Assembly (NCBI GenBank): GCA_963457665.1
Contig: OY735219.1
Coordinates: 16,122,032 to 16,186,031, forward strand
Direction of reading: 5' to 3'
Source: Thysanoteuthis rhombus
Taxonomy: Eukaryota > Mollusca > Cephalopoda > Oegopsida > Thysanoteuthidae
Length of the DNA: 64,000 nucleotides
A model generated the notes under the pieces. The model made no database searches, was not told the origin of the DNA, and saw nothing but the letters and a program-made list of their open reading frames with translations. The stretch's first letter is position 1. Each line of letters begins with the position of its first letter. Shown here one piece after another: positions 19,450 to 31,080 of the stretch. A program made the translations under genes and the position numbers.

Positions 19450-20454
19450 TCACATGTGTGCACACACAAACACACACATGATAATATATATTTGCTGTAA
19501 CATTATTAGTGGAAATACTCGACTGTCCATCTTCCTCTCTATTTACAGTGAACTTGATTTTTCTTTCTTTTTTTTAGTTTGTTGCTTCAACTGAGCACAT
19601 CATAATTTAGCCAATTCTTTCAATTACTATAAATACCAGAAGATGAGTGACACAACATATTAGTTAACCTTAGGATCCATAGTTCAAAATTCAAGTTAAG
19701 ATTTGATTCTATTATCATGAGCTATATCCTGCAGATATTTGATTGACCTTTTGACATGGCTGTGTTACCATGGCACAACATTTCATTAAATGTTTCATTA
19801 AAAATATGTGTACGCATACATGCCACAAATACACCTATACACACATGGTATGTGTGTAAGTGTACTTATATGGCCTGTGTGTTTCGTGTGTGTGTGGCAT
19901 GGATGTATTTGTGGCATATTACTTAATATTTTCCAAGTTTAACTTATTTTGCCGCAAGGCCACAGTAGTTAGGCACCCGCTAAGGATCAAACTTATTACA
20001 GTAGTTATGGACAGCATCAAAAGCTTGTTTACCATTATTGCAAAACTAAGAATTTTATGAAATTACAAATACGTAGAGGGATTTCACTCAATCATGAGTT
20101 TCTCAGTCTTATTGTATGTAATATCTTAAACACAGTCCAGACTTTATAAAGTAATTCGTTAAAGCGTGGTTCACCTTATATTGTGGGTGGATGATAAACC
20201 TCAAAATCTAACTCTAAAATTGCTAAATTGATTGCAGCTCGGTTACAAAGTGGCATTGGGCCTCAACATCTGCAGAGAGCCCTGTATTATCATCTCTAGC
20301 AAAAAAAGTGTGGAAGACTGCTTTCAGACCATGCAGGGACTTCAATTGATAAAAAAAAAATAATCAAAATGTCTATGAATCTTATCATTGTTATTAGGGA
20401 AAATTTTAAGAGTTTTAAATTGGGAATAATTCATTGTATTGCCCTGGAACTTGA
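19448..20454. other. Unassigned AT-rich stretch
   Basis: No gene or RNA was recognised. Around 19800-19915 there are several TGTGTGTA/ACACATAC words on both strands without a clear repeat unit. Confidence 0.35.
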
Positions 20455-20570
20455 AATAAAGACCAATTTTAAGGAGTATCAAAATAATCAACCTCAAGAA
20501 AAGAATAGAATTGCTTCAGTTTTCGACATGGAGATGTTGTTTTAACTAATAATTACATGTTAATAAAGAA
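20455..20570 (+). repeat. R8 repeat copy 2
   Basis: TAAGGAGTATCAAAATAATC, AACCTCAAGAAAAGAATAG, TTCAGTTTTCGACATGG and AATAATTACATGTTAATAAA parallel 18793-18895. Confidence 0.55.
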
Positions 20571-20904
20571 ATGCGGAGGGAATTGGGAAAGACATGAGCC
20601 GTAGAGATTACTAGAGAACTTGAAGCAAGAATGGATTGCCTTGAAGGAATAGGAAAGGAGGGGAATGCCAATGACTATGATTTAAAAATGCACACCTAGT
20701 CATCAAAGTGTATACTTCAACAAAAGAGGAAGAGAGAATTTTTTTTTTATTATGAAGAATCAAAAGAAGATTGTAGGGTGAGGGGAGGACTTGGAAGACT
20801 GAGGATTGCCATTTCTTAAAAATGTTTTTTCAATTTTTTTGAATGTGGAAATTAGACTGTAATTAAACAGACAAAACTGGCTGCTTGACTACTGCAGAGT
20901 CAAA

Positions 20905-21235
20905 CACCCTTCCATTCCTCTTCTGACTGATGATGATCACTTCAACTTCTATATTGTGGATGTAATAAATATTTTGTATAAATGTATTTGTTCATTAGAA
21001 TGAAATAAAACCATGTGCATGATGAATTTTCAGTAATATCTAAAACTAGTCAATTTAGCTCAGTCAGTAAGACAGTGTCAGTTGCAATCAGTTGGTTGTG
21101 AGTTAAAATGATGGTAGGGGAATGTGAATTTTACCTACTGGTTTACACCCTTAATACTGGTGAGGATTGTTCATGTTGTTATGGTAGAAGAATAAAGTCA
21201 AATCCAGTTGAGGAGTTTATATAAGAAAAATGTCT
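20905..21235 (+). mobile_element. SINE-B copy with companion segment
   Basis: The companion (CTGATGATGATCACTTCAAC, AATGTATTTGTTCATTAGAA, TGAAATAAAACCATGTGCAT) precedes a head at about 21045-21118. Its A box is TTTAGCTCAGTCAGTAAGAC and its B-box region GGTTGTGAGTTAAAATGATG. The tail GTAGGGGAATGTGAATTTTA and TGTTGTTATGGTAGAAGAAT follow. It is one of the clearest heads in the family, although the B-box TTC is lost. Confidence 0.72.
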
Positions 21236-21468
21236 GAATCAGGAACACTGGACTCTCAAATTCGAAAAATTTGAAGAAAACATTGAAATTGGTGACACTG
21301 GTCTTGCAAATTGGAAAAGTGAAGATAAAAAAATATTTCAATTGGCAAACCTGCACGCAGGAATTTCAAGCAATGCTTGCTTAAGTGGATTAAAACGCAC
21401 TGCAATCTTACAGAGGCGTTTTGTTTATTTCAGAATCTTAAGCCATGGATTACTGCAATTTTTGAAAG

Positions 21469-21925
21469 AAACAGGTCTGGTTAGTCACCCAATAGAAACT
21501 ACCATGTGACCAACATCTTTTGGAAGCATACCATGTTGGGAGTGATCAATTGAAAAATTGGCTGAAGGGGGTGAACAATGAATAATTACTTTTCTTGCTT
21601 TTTGTTGGGCAGTGATCTCTAAAAAAAGAAGTCCTTGTTTTCCAAAACAAGTGTGAATACTTCCAGACACAAACTAAGCTACCAATTTAGCATAAATTCA
21701 CTTTGCAAATTGAAATCCCTGCTGAAACCTATATCGGTGAGGAATTTTCAAATAACAGGAAGAAATTTTTCTTTTAATCATGATGTATTTTCAGCCCTCT
21801 AGCTCTATTGGTATGACCTGTACATTCGATACATACATACCCAATCAGCTAGACCAATTTAAAAATGAAGAAACTTGTTAACAGTATTGGTTGACAGTTT
21901 CTAATAACAGATGTATTGTATTTCC
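21469..21925 (-). repeat. R1 repeat, full-length copy (minus)
   Basis: It is complete from ACAGGTCTGGTTAGTCACCC to GTTGACAGTTTCTAATAAC. Landmarks are AGCATACCATGTTGGGAGTG, GTTGGGCAGTGATCTCT, AATTTAGCATAAATTCACTT, CCCTCTAGCTCTATTGGTAT, ACCTGTACATTCGATACATA and ATTTAAAAATGAAGAAACTT. No open frame of length is seen. Good reference copy for building a consensus. Confidence 0.85.
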
Positions 21926-22263
21926 ATGTATATTAGTCACACACTGTGGTATGCAACTTGTACACAAGGCCAGAAAAACATTATGCAAACAATGTCTTCT
22001 TTAGGCCCATGGTTGCCGTGAATAAAATACAGATATTTTTGAACTAATATTAAATTCAATGTGTTATGATAACTGATGACTATAACCATAAATATTAAAA
22101 TTTATGTTCTTGGTGAATATGCTCATCGTATAGAATGATTAGAATGGACTAATTTCTGGATTTGACTAATATGAACAATATTTTCCTTGAATTATTCAAA
22201 CTAGGATCATCTTTGTTTCAATGCCAGTGATTAATGCTAATTGCACACAATATTATGTCAGGA

Positions 22264-22313
22264 TTTTTTTTTTTTTTTTAATATTCATATTGTACAGTAT
22301 TTTTTTTTTTTTT
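22264..22313. repeat. Paired poly(T) tracts
   Basis: Two T runs of about 15 nt separated by AATATTCATATTGTACAGTA. They could be the A-tails of two retroposons on the minus strand, but no retroposon body was recognised. Confidence 0.6.
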
Positions 22314-24266
22314 CATGATAATATTGATTAAGCGAAGGCTAGGAGTTTAAAATCACAATAACTTTAGTCAGCTATCTTAATTCTGCTCATCTTGAAGCAG
22401 CTAAAGACTTTTTTGTTGTTTTTTACATCAAGTGATTAAAAACAGATTGCTTTTTCTAGATATTGAAATTTTCCCTAACTATATAATTGATTCATTTTGG
22501 GGCTGTCATTAAGTATTTTCATTTATTTTGCTTCAGATATCTCATAAATGGAAACTATACTTGGCCCTCTAATCAACTGTGGATAGAAACTTGATTGGAG
22601 ATACTTGGCAGTCTTCATCAAAACTGTATAGATTTAAATTAACAGATTTCAGAAGGATTTTATTCTAATGGAAAGGATTGCATTACATTATATTTGTGCA
22701 TGAATAATCTTGAGGTGCTAAATATGCTAAAAAAAGATAATGCCTTTCATATTATTTTAGCCCATCAAATTCTCAACAGCCACACTTAATTCCTGTCTTA
22801 TCATTCTTCTGCAGTTAAATTTACTCCTTGTCTGTAGTGGAGATGTGGTAAACAACCTATGCCTATTTCTCAATTTCCAGTTTTTTTGCATGTCTCAAAG
22901 CAACCCTGAAATAAGATATTTTTTTAAAATACTCATGGTGGCTTACAGTGCACTGGTACTCTTGAGTGCACGGGTTCATTTTACTCATATCTGACAGACT
23001 ACTCTATGATTCTGAATCATAAAACGTAGATATAGCCTAATTTTATAACTAATTCCCTAAACCCAGTTCCATCAGTGCTCTTCTTCCCATATTACCTCAT
23101 ACCCTACACTTACCTATTTAATATATCATTATGTAAGACCAGACATGAAAACATTCAATTAAAACAATCTTACCTCAGCCATTTGCAACTTCTGAGAATT
23201 TTCCTTACAGGAAGTTCATATGTAGAGGAAGCCACTTATTGTGATCACTTTGGGATAAGGCCTTTCAGATAATAACTGGCAGATGAAATTAACATCTACT
23301 AATATGATTTCTTAAAGGGGCATCTCATCAAAGTTTGATGAAATGTCTTATTTTCTATAAAATGATTATATCCTATCATTATCTCTGCAAAAGGAACATT
23401 TTAGCTTAAAAGAATGCTTTGCTTCACATAGACCTTTTTGATGTTAATCATATATATATCAATCTATATATAGAAACCCATTACAGATATTATTGATGTT
23501 CTTTTGTCAACCTGTTGTTCAGCCACAATTCTTCATCTTACATTAAATTGCTGATCACATATCAGGATATGGGAAATGTTTTCCTCCTTGAGTTTTGAAA
23601 TCATTGGCTTTTGAAGAGTAAAAATAAGAAATATCCCCAAGTAAATGTGTTCCTTGCTTTCTGCAAAAAGAAATATTAATCATGTATGAACAAAGAACCA
23701 AATGACAGAAGAAAGGGTTTCTTTCTTTGTTTTGTCAACAACAAAGACATTGATTAATGTTTATACAAAATTATAGACAAAATCGATTTTAATAAAAAAT
23801 GAAAGAACACAAACAGTTTTTATCATTTGGCATTTTGAGAAATTTAGTTGGCATTAATGGATGCTGGCCTCTTAATGTCAGTGTTATCTCTTGGAATAGC
23901 GTCTTTTGTCCGGGCCTCCCTTGTTATAATGCATTCATTATAGTGTGTTATAATGCAGGTGAATGATTCTTTTAGAGAAAGATTAATATTTTTGGGTTCA
24001 CCATCCAAATGCAAAATAGATAAATTTTATTGTGGCTTAGTTGTAACACAGTTGATTTCCTTTGAAGTCAACACATACTCTATAATTGGTGATGCCCGTA
24101 CTTTCCTGAAATCAACATTTCTCTACTACATACACGTAAGTTGAAAAGTGCAGGTCAAAGTGAGTGATGTCACATATAGCAAAGAGGCTAAGTAAGTATT
24201 AATATGATGATATATGAAGCCCAAGCAAGGAAGGCTGATCTAGCTTGAAAGGACAACTTACTTTTC
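22314..24266. other. Longest unassigned stretch of the first half
   Basis: About 2 kb with no family member I could match elsewhere in the window. It has short open frames only (65 codons at most) with no domain. It is a plausible place for unique, possibly conserved non-coding DNA. Confidence 0.4.
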
Positions 24267-24267
24267 A

Positions 24268-24398
24268 TACACACATGGATTGGTTTAGCCTGTATATACA
24301 ACACGCAAAAATAGATAGATAACCTGCTAGCCACACCAACTTGAAAACTGAAGAAACAATGTTGATATTGACTGTTTTGGTTGATGGTTTCTATTATT
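24268..24398 (-). repeat. R1 repeat, 5' part (minus)
   Basis: TTTAGCCTGTATATACAACA, CCTGCTAGCCACACCAAC, TTGAAAACTGAAGAAACAAT and GTTTTGGTTGATGGTTTCTA are the reversed left end of R1. The rest is missing. Confidence 0.7.
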
Positions 24399-24665
24399 AT
24401 GATGATGATTATTTACTCTTTCAGGCAGTAACTTTATCAAATATGCTATCTTCTACTGCAGCATTTGTTTTCCATAACTGGTCAGTCAATAATGAATGTA
24501 TCTTTTTCCTCTCACTCTTTTATTTTTGCTCCCTTGACCAGCAGCCCAAACACTTTGCCAAGATATAAGATGTAAAATTCACTCACTTTTGCCACTACTA
24601 CATCCACCTGCACCCACACATACATATCAATATAAAATGACATACAAATCTCTACAATTTTGGCA

Positions 24666-25040
24666 TCATACCAATCACTGTGGCCCAGTGATAGATTGCT
24701 CATATCAGTTCAGTAGGCCATGATTCAATCCATCGCCAAGTCATATCAAAGACTTTAGAAAATGGTACTCAGTGCTTTACTAATTAGCACTCATTACAAG
24801 GACTAGGATTGAGAAACTTCTCCCAAGACTACAGGGTTATAACCAAATCCTGTTGGATACACTGGTTAAGCGATGTTAAGCCAGGTCAGTACATGGTGAC
24901 CACCGGGGAATACTGGTTCCCATAAGCAGAATGACGCTTTTGCAAGCTTGAAATGGGTCTTACTAACAATTGCCCAGGTGTACCTAACCTTTAGAGATGA
25001 GGGTATGAGCAGAGAACAAAGACACATACATACTATGATA
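24666..25040 (+). mobile_element. SINE-A copy 2: tRNA-derived head plus 5S rRNA-like segment
   Basis: The head has TGTGGCCCAGTGATAGATTG (A box) and CATGATTCAATCCATCGCC (B box). The middle matches copy 1 (CATATCAAAGACTTTAGAAA, GGATTGAGAAACTTCTCCC, CCAAATCCTGTTGGATACAC). From about 24864 it reads TGGTTAAGCGATGTTAAGCC, AGGTCAGTACATGGTGACCA, CCGGGGAATACTGG, CCATAAGC. This is the order of the 3' half of eukaryotic 5S rRNA (gttaagc-acgtc-gcc, ggtcagtac, gatgggtgacc, gggaatacc, taagc). The downstream CAGAATGACGCTTTTGCAAG block is also shared with copy 1. Confidence 0.78.
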
Positions 25041-25593
25041 TTACATCCAACTGCACAGTCATATTTATATGAAGTGACATACCAATTTCTACCATTTGGC
25101 ATCTGTTCTAGAATCTACTCTAACCAATTGTCCTCTTAGTCAACCTCTCACAATGAAGTGAACTGAGGAACGACTCTGGAGACAGATTGGATGGAAAGCA
25201 AAAGCATGCACTGACAAATAACTGAATCTCCTCTATGTAGACAAAAACAAATCCTGAATGTTTGGCACTTGGCCCTGTCCAAATGAAATTGAGTGCTCAA
25301 TTTTCCATCAACACTTTCCATGGTTTGGTTTTGTTCTTCTTCACTTTGTTTTGTAATAGGATAAGGCATATGTATTATTAATTTCTGCTAATGTTGTGAT
25401 GACACTATTGATTGAAGGACTTCTTGTCTGCAGGGTAGTAGTCTAGATGCTTAAAAACAAATGGTAATATATAGCAGTGAGGTCAAGTGAATAGATAGTG
25501 ATGTTTTAGCTTCTCGTTCACATGTAGTCATTGTGCAAATTTTTTCCAGTTATTTTTTTTTTTTTTAATTTTTAGTGATTAGAATACAACCAG
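25041..25593. other. Unassigned stretch
   Basis: No gene or repeat was recognised. A T-rich run lies at about 25552-25566. Confidence 0.35.
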
Positions 25594-25680
25594 GGACACA
25601 AATTTTAGGTCTCACCAAGGGCACATGAGACTCTAGCACAAATTTCAAGTCTTGTCTTGGGTGCATGAAACCCTTGTGTC
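25594..25680 (+). repeat. About 44-bp tandem duplication, diverged
   Basis: The first unit is ACACAAATTTTAGGTCTCAC then CAAGGGCACATGAGACTC. The second is GCACAAATTTCAAGTCTTG then TTGGGTGCATGAAACCC. Both keep the same word order with many substitutions, so the duplication is old. Confidence 0.65.
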
Positions 25681-26164
25681 AATCCTATTGTTTCTAAGTA
25701 TGAAATTGATATTACGCCTAGCTTCAATTACATTATGGCCTAGCTCCAAGCTCCTACAGATAAAAAATGTCAAAATAATGTTGAAAGGTTTTCCATATTT
25801 ACCAAAAATGTTATTTTCAGAGAGATGTTAGTGATGTCTTAAGCATAAACAAATTTCATTATTTCATGTCGATCAACCTAATAAGGTTTGTCCTTAACTT
25901 TGTACGATCTGATAAGTATGACACAACCCAAGGCAGGGAGGGGGTAATCTTTTCTTCCATTTTTAGTAATCAGCGTGCATAATAATCTTATGTTGTACAA
26001 TGTTTTTTTCCAGTGTCAAAATATGTGTTCACTGAATGCTTAAAATTAAGGAACTGATTATTTACAAATGTTCTTCAAAAAACTATGTAACTGGTTTACA
26101 GAAACAGTTAGCCAAGAGATTATTTTCAATAATTATATTATAATATTATTTACTACTATTTTAT

Positions 26165-26262
26165 GTAATTAACCTTCGGCGTAGGTTGCAAAACGTATGG
26201 GCATATGCACACAGCTGAGAGAGAGGAAACTATGGCGAACACCTGTTTTGAATATCATTATG
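26165..26262 (+). mobile_element. hAT-like MITE fragment
   Basis: GTAGGTTGCAAAACGTATGG, GCATATGCACACAGCTGAGA and GAGGAAACTATGGCGAAC match the 12990-13080 fragment (GTTGCGAAAC, GCATATGCACAA, GGGGGAACTATGCC). Both are also preceded by a shared segment around 'cagaaac(c/a)(a/g)tTAGC...AGATTATTT', at 12890 and 26100. Confidence 0.5.
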
Positions 26263-26629
26263 CATGGTTGTCATGAGAATATTTGTGCCTTTTGAAAAAA
26301 AAAATTTTTTACCATTGCTCAGAAATGAGCTTGATTTATACTTGTTTTCCAATGACTTCCAGTAGAGGAGAGGGTTATATTTGAATTAACATTGGTGTAG
26401 GTCTTTGAAGTAACATAGCAGCCATGATTTCAGTTGTGATTGGCCTGTGGCACTGAGAATAGCTAAAAAATGAAATAAAAATTGTTTGGCTCAGCATTGC
26501 CATAAATTCTGCCAAATTTTTAAAAAACAAATCTGGACAAACAACAAATCTCTGCTTTTGGATGAGAACTAAATATCATCATCAGAATAGAGCCACCCGC
26601 CACTTTTTAAAAGTTTGCTTCATTCCCTT

Positions 26630-26925
26630 TTTTGCTTTTTGTCTTAAAAGAAGTGAAAATAGCATTTGAGCAAGCTATTATAGAGGTATCATGCACCTTC
26701 TTCCTCCCATTTCTTCCCAGTCTCTCATCATCCCAGTCTCAGATGACTCAAGCTAATATGCCATCATCACCATTTTGGAGGTCTGGGAATGCTCAAAAAA
26801 TGTTCTCTTGTATCTATTAATGATAATTGTTTCTTAGATTTACACCATTTTGGCTTACAAAATTTTTTTATAAGAACGCTCTATTTTTGTATTGGGCTGG
26901 TGGATCTGTACAGTGATTATGATAA
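26630..26925 (+). repeat. R3 repeat copy 2
   Basis: GAAAATAGCATTTGAGCAAG, CTATTATAGAGGTATCATGC, CCATTTTGGAGGTCTGGGAA, TGCTCAAAAAATGTTCTCTT, TTGGCTTACAAAATTTTTTT and ATAAGAACGCTCTATTTTTG run collinear with copies at 15.3 and 47.3 kb. It is the best-preserved of the three. Confidence 0.65.
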
Positions 26926-27094
26926 AAATGTCATCATTTTCCCCTGGACAGTGTGGCTGGGGGCTGTAAAAGGATTGGGTGAATCAAATCAGTTTCTTTC
27001 ATCTTGTTTGTGGCAAAAAACTGATAACTAGAAAGCATTCAGAGATCACGCACCTTTGGCAACATTATCGATTTACTCAATTAAAAAACAAATC

Positions 27095-27245
27095 CTGGAT
27101 CTGCCTTAAAATTTAATCACTTCTTCCTTACCCCATCACCCACAATTTCATGAAATTCCATTGAAATAGAAAACTTTTGCAAATATTTTATTGATAGACA
27201 AATAGAAAGATGGACATAATTGGCAGAGGTGAGAAAGTTCCCGTT
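27095..27245. repeat. R4 repeat copy 2
   Basis: AAATTTAATCACTTCTTCCT, CACAATTTCATGAAATTCC, GATAGACAAATAGAAAGATG and TTGGCAGAGGTGAGAAAG parallel 3695-3895. Confidence 0.5.
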
Positions 27246-27881
27246 CCCTTCATAGACTACAAAGAGAGTTGGATGAATGCTTTTTATAAAGTTTTTAGTG
27301 TGAAAGTGACATGAGCAGCTTACCACCTAGTTCTGTAATAATGAAAAATGAAGAAGAGAATCTGCTAAAGCGGAAGGTCTTGATATTTCTTGGTACTGGT
27401 AGTAATTGCTTATATGCTATTAGGTATTTTAGACAGAGCCTAGTGTCAAAAAAGATTATTGATGATGTATAAATCAACTTGAATAAGAAAATTCTCCTTT
27501 ATCATAATCACTAATATCAAATAAGCAAGTCAGCAGTGTTGAGAGAATGAAGTTCAAAAATCCACAGCTTTAGTATTGGTCAAAGCAACTGCTTCCTTAT
27601 TAGATATACTTCAATAGAAACATTATAGATATTCACTCTACAAAAGACTCCCATTGTCTCGGTACCCTCAGTAACTTAAAAGACAAAAATGATTTTTTCA
27701 TTACCCTCTCACAGTCTGTTACTTTAGGAAGCACTATTTCAAGGGTTTACTAAATCTAGTTTCTAAAATAGAGCATAAAAATCTTTTACTTTGGCTACAA
27801 AATGATCTTGTGAGAGTATGAAACTAATGTCTCATTCAAATGCGTGTGTCATTAAATATTGCCATTAGAATGAGTTTATTG

Positions 27882-28358
27882 CAGGGTATCTCAACCTTTT
27901 TTCACTATTGGTTATTTTTTTTTCATCAATCATCCCCCCCCACCCTAAAAAAATTCTTTACGAAACTAAAATGACCTTTTGCTTAAGTTGTTTATTCAAC
28001 GTGACCCTTACACTTGATGATTTGTTTGTGAGTTTTAGTCATATGTATCCTTGTATGTATATACCAGTTCTACTTCTTTCCTTTGTAAATTTACTTGCTG
28101 CAAAGAAGCTACTATATTCAATCAAATGAAGTTGAAAAGCACAACGGTACTTCAACCATTTCAGATCACAAGTTTGGGTAGAATTGTTAGTCAGTCATTC
28201 CAACTCCATCATTGCATTTGAGTTCCTCCTTGGTATTTTCATCAACATATTCTATATCAAAATTAAAAAATTGTGTGTGATAATCTATCTCCCCCTTAAG
28301 TTCAACTTTCGCCCTTTTAGGGGTGATATCGACCCACCATCTCTTTTGAGAATTACTG
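27882..28358. mobile_element. hAT-type non-autonomous element, 477 bp
   Basis: The left terminus is CAGGGTATCTCAACCTTTTT and the right, on the other strand, CAGTAATTCTCAAAAGAGAT. These are imperfect inverted repeats of the CAGNGNTTCTCAAnC hAT type. The flanks GTTTATTG (27874-27881) and ATTTAGTG (28359-28366) agree at 6 of 8 positions, consistent with a decayed 8-bp target duplication, the length hAT transposases make. The interior has no transposase; C-rich blocks sit just inside both ends. Confidence 0.68.
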
Positions 28359-28762
28359 ATTTAGTGTATTTGGGTATTGATTACATTACTTGAACCAAAA
28401 TAGACTGACCCCATTGAAATCATCGTGTGGAGGATTGCTCACAGTCAAGATGACCATTTCATATTTGAACCCTTTGAAGATTGCATAAAAGCCATGAGAA
28501 CCATCCCAGCAGCAACTTTGCATCATGATTGATATCTATTTTGTTAGAAATTCCTGGCTCTTTCAGCAAAGTCAGACATGGAGTTTTCATGTCTTAATTT
28601 CATTGTTCCTTATACTTGACTCTGCTGACTATGAATCAATATTTACTTCCTATATTTATTCAAAAGGAGAGATGAGTGATTGATTTTAATGATTACTATT
28701 GCTGCTACTGCTGTGTTTGATCTTTGCAATATTTCTGGTTTTTGGCCGAATTTTTTAGTACA

Positions 28763-28790
28763 TATATATATATATATATGTATATATGTA
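28763..28790. repeat. (TA)n-rich microsatellite
   Basis: TA run with a TATG step, directly left of the palindromic element. Confidence 0.92.
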
Positions 28791-28797
28791 CCTATAT

Positions 28798-29040
28798 GAA
28801 TTATATATTGCATTATCTTATATACAAACTTACTTGAGATGATATCCTGTCGTTACAGTTAATATATCCCTCGCCCTAGACAACACATACAGAATGAACT
28901 ATCAAAGAAAATGGGGTGGCTATTTTTAATTGTTTATTCTGTTTGCATTACCTAGGGTGAGTGATATATTAACTGTGTAATGACAAGAGATCATCTCAAA
29001 TAAGTTTCTATATAATATAATATAATGGAATTTATAATTC
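28798..29040. mobile_element. Near-perfect 243-bp palindrome (foldback MITE)
   Basis: The left arm (28798-28905) and the reverse complement of the right arm (28928-29040) read together over their whole length: GAATTATAtATT, ACTTACTTGAGATGAT, CAGTTAATATATC, CGCCCTAG and ACAGAATGAAC, with scattered mismatches and a few small gaps. The spacer is about 22 bp (GGGGTGGC). RNA from either strand would fold into one hairpin of about 110 bp. Most likely it is a snap-back MITE; superfamily is unclear because no target duplication stands out in the TA-rich flank. Confidence 0.82.
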
Positions 29041-29670
29041 ATTAATTTGTCCATTTCTCAATACAACTATAATGACTAAGTTTAGGGGAAACAAAGATAA
29101 AAAAACACTTTTGAAGATTACATAAATTGCTTTGACAGATATTGGGAAATGGGTGACTGAAGTGACACAAAAAAAAACCTATTGGAAAAGTTTTTCAATG
29201 CTTAGTGTTTAAAGCTGTAAAGCTTTCTCAACACGTGTGTGTGTGTCATATATATAAGTAAATAGATGGAGGCTGCACTTGTCAATAATACTGAAGAGGT
29301 TAACAGCAGTCAAACAATCTTCTTGCTTGTGTACACATTCACTCACACACTTGCTCTCACAGTCTGAGTATCAAAGGAAAGCGCAAAAAATCAGCTTTTT
29401 CAATTTGTTTTATATGCTAAGAGTAAGTCCAAATAGTGATGTCTCAAAGGTTTAGTAACAAAGAAGTGATAAATCGAAGATGGATTTTACCAATGATGCT
29501 AATATTACCATAACGGAGTGAAAATGTAAAATGCTTTTGAATCAATTTTATTGCTTGAGAAGCATACAGTACATATCTAAAACCTTAAGTTGGCAGCATC
29601 CAGTTGTTATACCAGCAGAAAGATGAGTTGCAGTAAGGTAAAATAGGGCTGGGGGAGGGATATTACAACT
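29041..29670. other. Unassigned AT-rich stretch
   Basis: No gene or repeat was recognised. Confidence 0.35.
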
Positions 29671-29671
29671 T

Positions 29672-29805
29672 CATAGCCGATAAAGGATAATGGTGCTGCT
29701 GTACAATTGTTTTATCAAACCACAGCTTCAAATAACCATGTAAAAAGATGGGATTATTCTTTGCTGGTAACAGGGTTGCCACTAAGATATATATACCAAA
29801 TATAT
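29672..29805 (+). repeat. R5 repeat copy
   Basis: ATAATGGTGCTGCTGTACAA, TTGTTTTATCAAACC, CATGTAAAAAGATGGGATTA, TTCTTTGCTGGTAACAGGGT and TGCCACTAAGATATATAT. It ends in a short TA run. Confidence 0.62.
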
Positions 29806-30061
29806 ACTTTTGCATCCCTGCACTGAAGAAAGGCATCAGATGCCAATGTTTGTGAGGCTAAAATACTAACCTCAGCATTACCTTCTGTTTGTCCAGAACC
29901 CCCTAATAGAGGCAAATACTATTTTATTTATTGCTTCTTATTACAATTGTCTTAATAGAATTGCTTCCTTTTGCCTTTAGCAATTGTTGTAGTTTATTAT
30001 TTTACTTCATGTACACCACATGTAATTGTATATACCAATACATGAATCATATTGAAGAAGG

Positions 30062-30305
30062 CAATGTTTATAAGAATTGTTCTCTCTTCACAGTGTGTGC
30101 GTGTACATGTGCACACATGTTTTGCGACTGAAACTCACTGGAAATTGAGTGCGCATAAAAGATTTCAAATTCTGTTGATAGTTTTACTGAATTTTTATTT
30201 AAAAAATATTGATTCAGTATGTTGAATTCAAAAGTGCACATGTACTTTTGTCACTGGAAGAAAATTTTTGTGCACACTGACTACTAAAAATTAGAGGGAA
30301 CATTG
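30062..30305. mobile_element. hAT-like MITE, 244 bp
   Basis: It starts CAATGTTTATAAG and ends AGAGGGAACATTG, a short inverted repeat pair. Just inside lie GTGTGCGTGTACATGTGCAC (left) and GTGCACACTGACTAC (right). 'Caatgttccctct ... gtgcgca' termini belong to a hAT group common in animals. The flanking 8-mers do not match, so insertion is old or boundaries are slightly off. Confidence 0.58.
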
Positions 30306-31065
30306 ATTGTAAGAATAGTGAACAAACAGTTTGAAATGGGACCTACATTTCCCATGTGTCCCAGGCTTATTACCAGCTTTGAATGGGCCTGTCTGCCATC
30401 AGTATTTCCACCATACGCAATTATTGATTATATAATATACTGATGAATAATGATTGAATTATATGATCAGAGGAAACTGTTCAAAATTAACAAATAATGA
30501 AAGAGACTTTATTAACATTATAACGCCAATCATGTCTCTTTGGAGAGAGATGAAACAATTATATAACCTCAATTGTGGCTATCTATGCAAACAAATCTTT
30601 TCAAGTTTTAGAAGTATTTATAGCAATCTAGTTTTTTTCTTTTAGTTTTCATAATACCATCAGCAAAAGCATTTATTCTGTGATAGCTCACTGGTTATCA
30701 CAATTAGTGGGACTTTATTCACTAGTCCCTAACAAAAGTATGATTTTAAAGTATGGAAGTCTAAAAAGAATGAATTGCATTTTCTTTTTTTCATTGACTA
30801 GAAACTCAATTTGTAATGTTAGCTTGGGTCAAATTTAACAGCTATTTGATAATGATTTTTTTCTACCAAATAGTCTTGTGTATTTTTATAATTGGGTTCC
30901 ATATCAGTTGAGTTGTCAGATTTTTGGCAGCTAGACAAGATGTAAACAAGATTTAGAAACCTGCATTAGAACAATATAGGAATGACAAAATAAAGTTTGA
31001 GCAGCTGTTTTATATGTAGGTAATAGTTACAGGGGGAAATTGTTGACATTTTGTTCTAATGGTAT
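30306..31065. other. Unassigned AT-rich stretch
   Basis: No supported gene, RNA or repeat. Confidence 0.35.
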
Positions 31066-31080
31066 TCATATATATGTATA

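Noticed and set aside
28763-29040. microRNA precursor
   Set aside because: The stem (about 110 bp) is far longer than a typical pre-miRNA; a foldback MITE explains it better, though small RNA data could change this.
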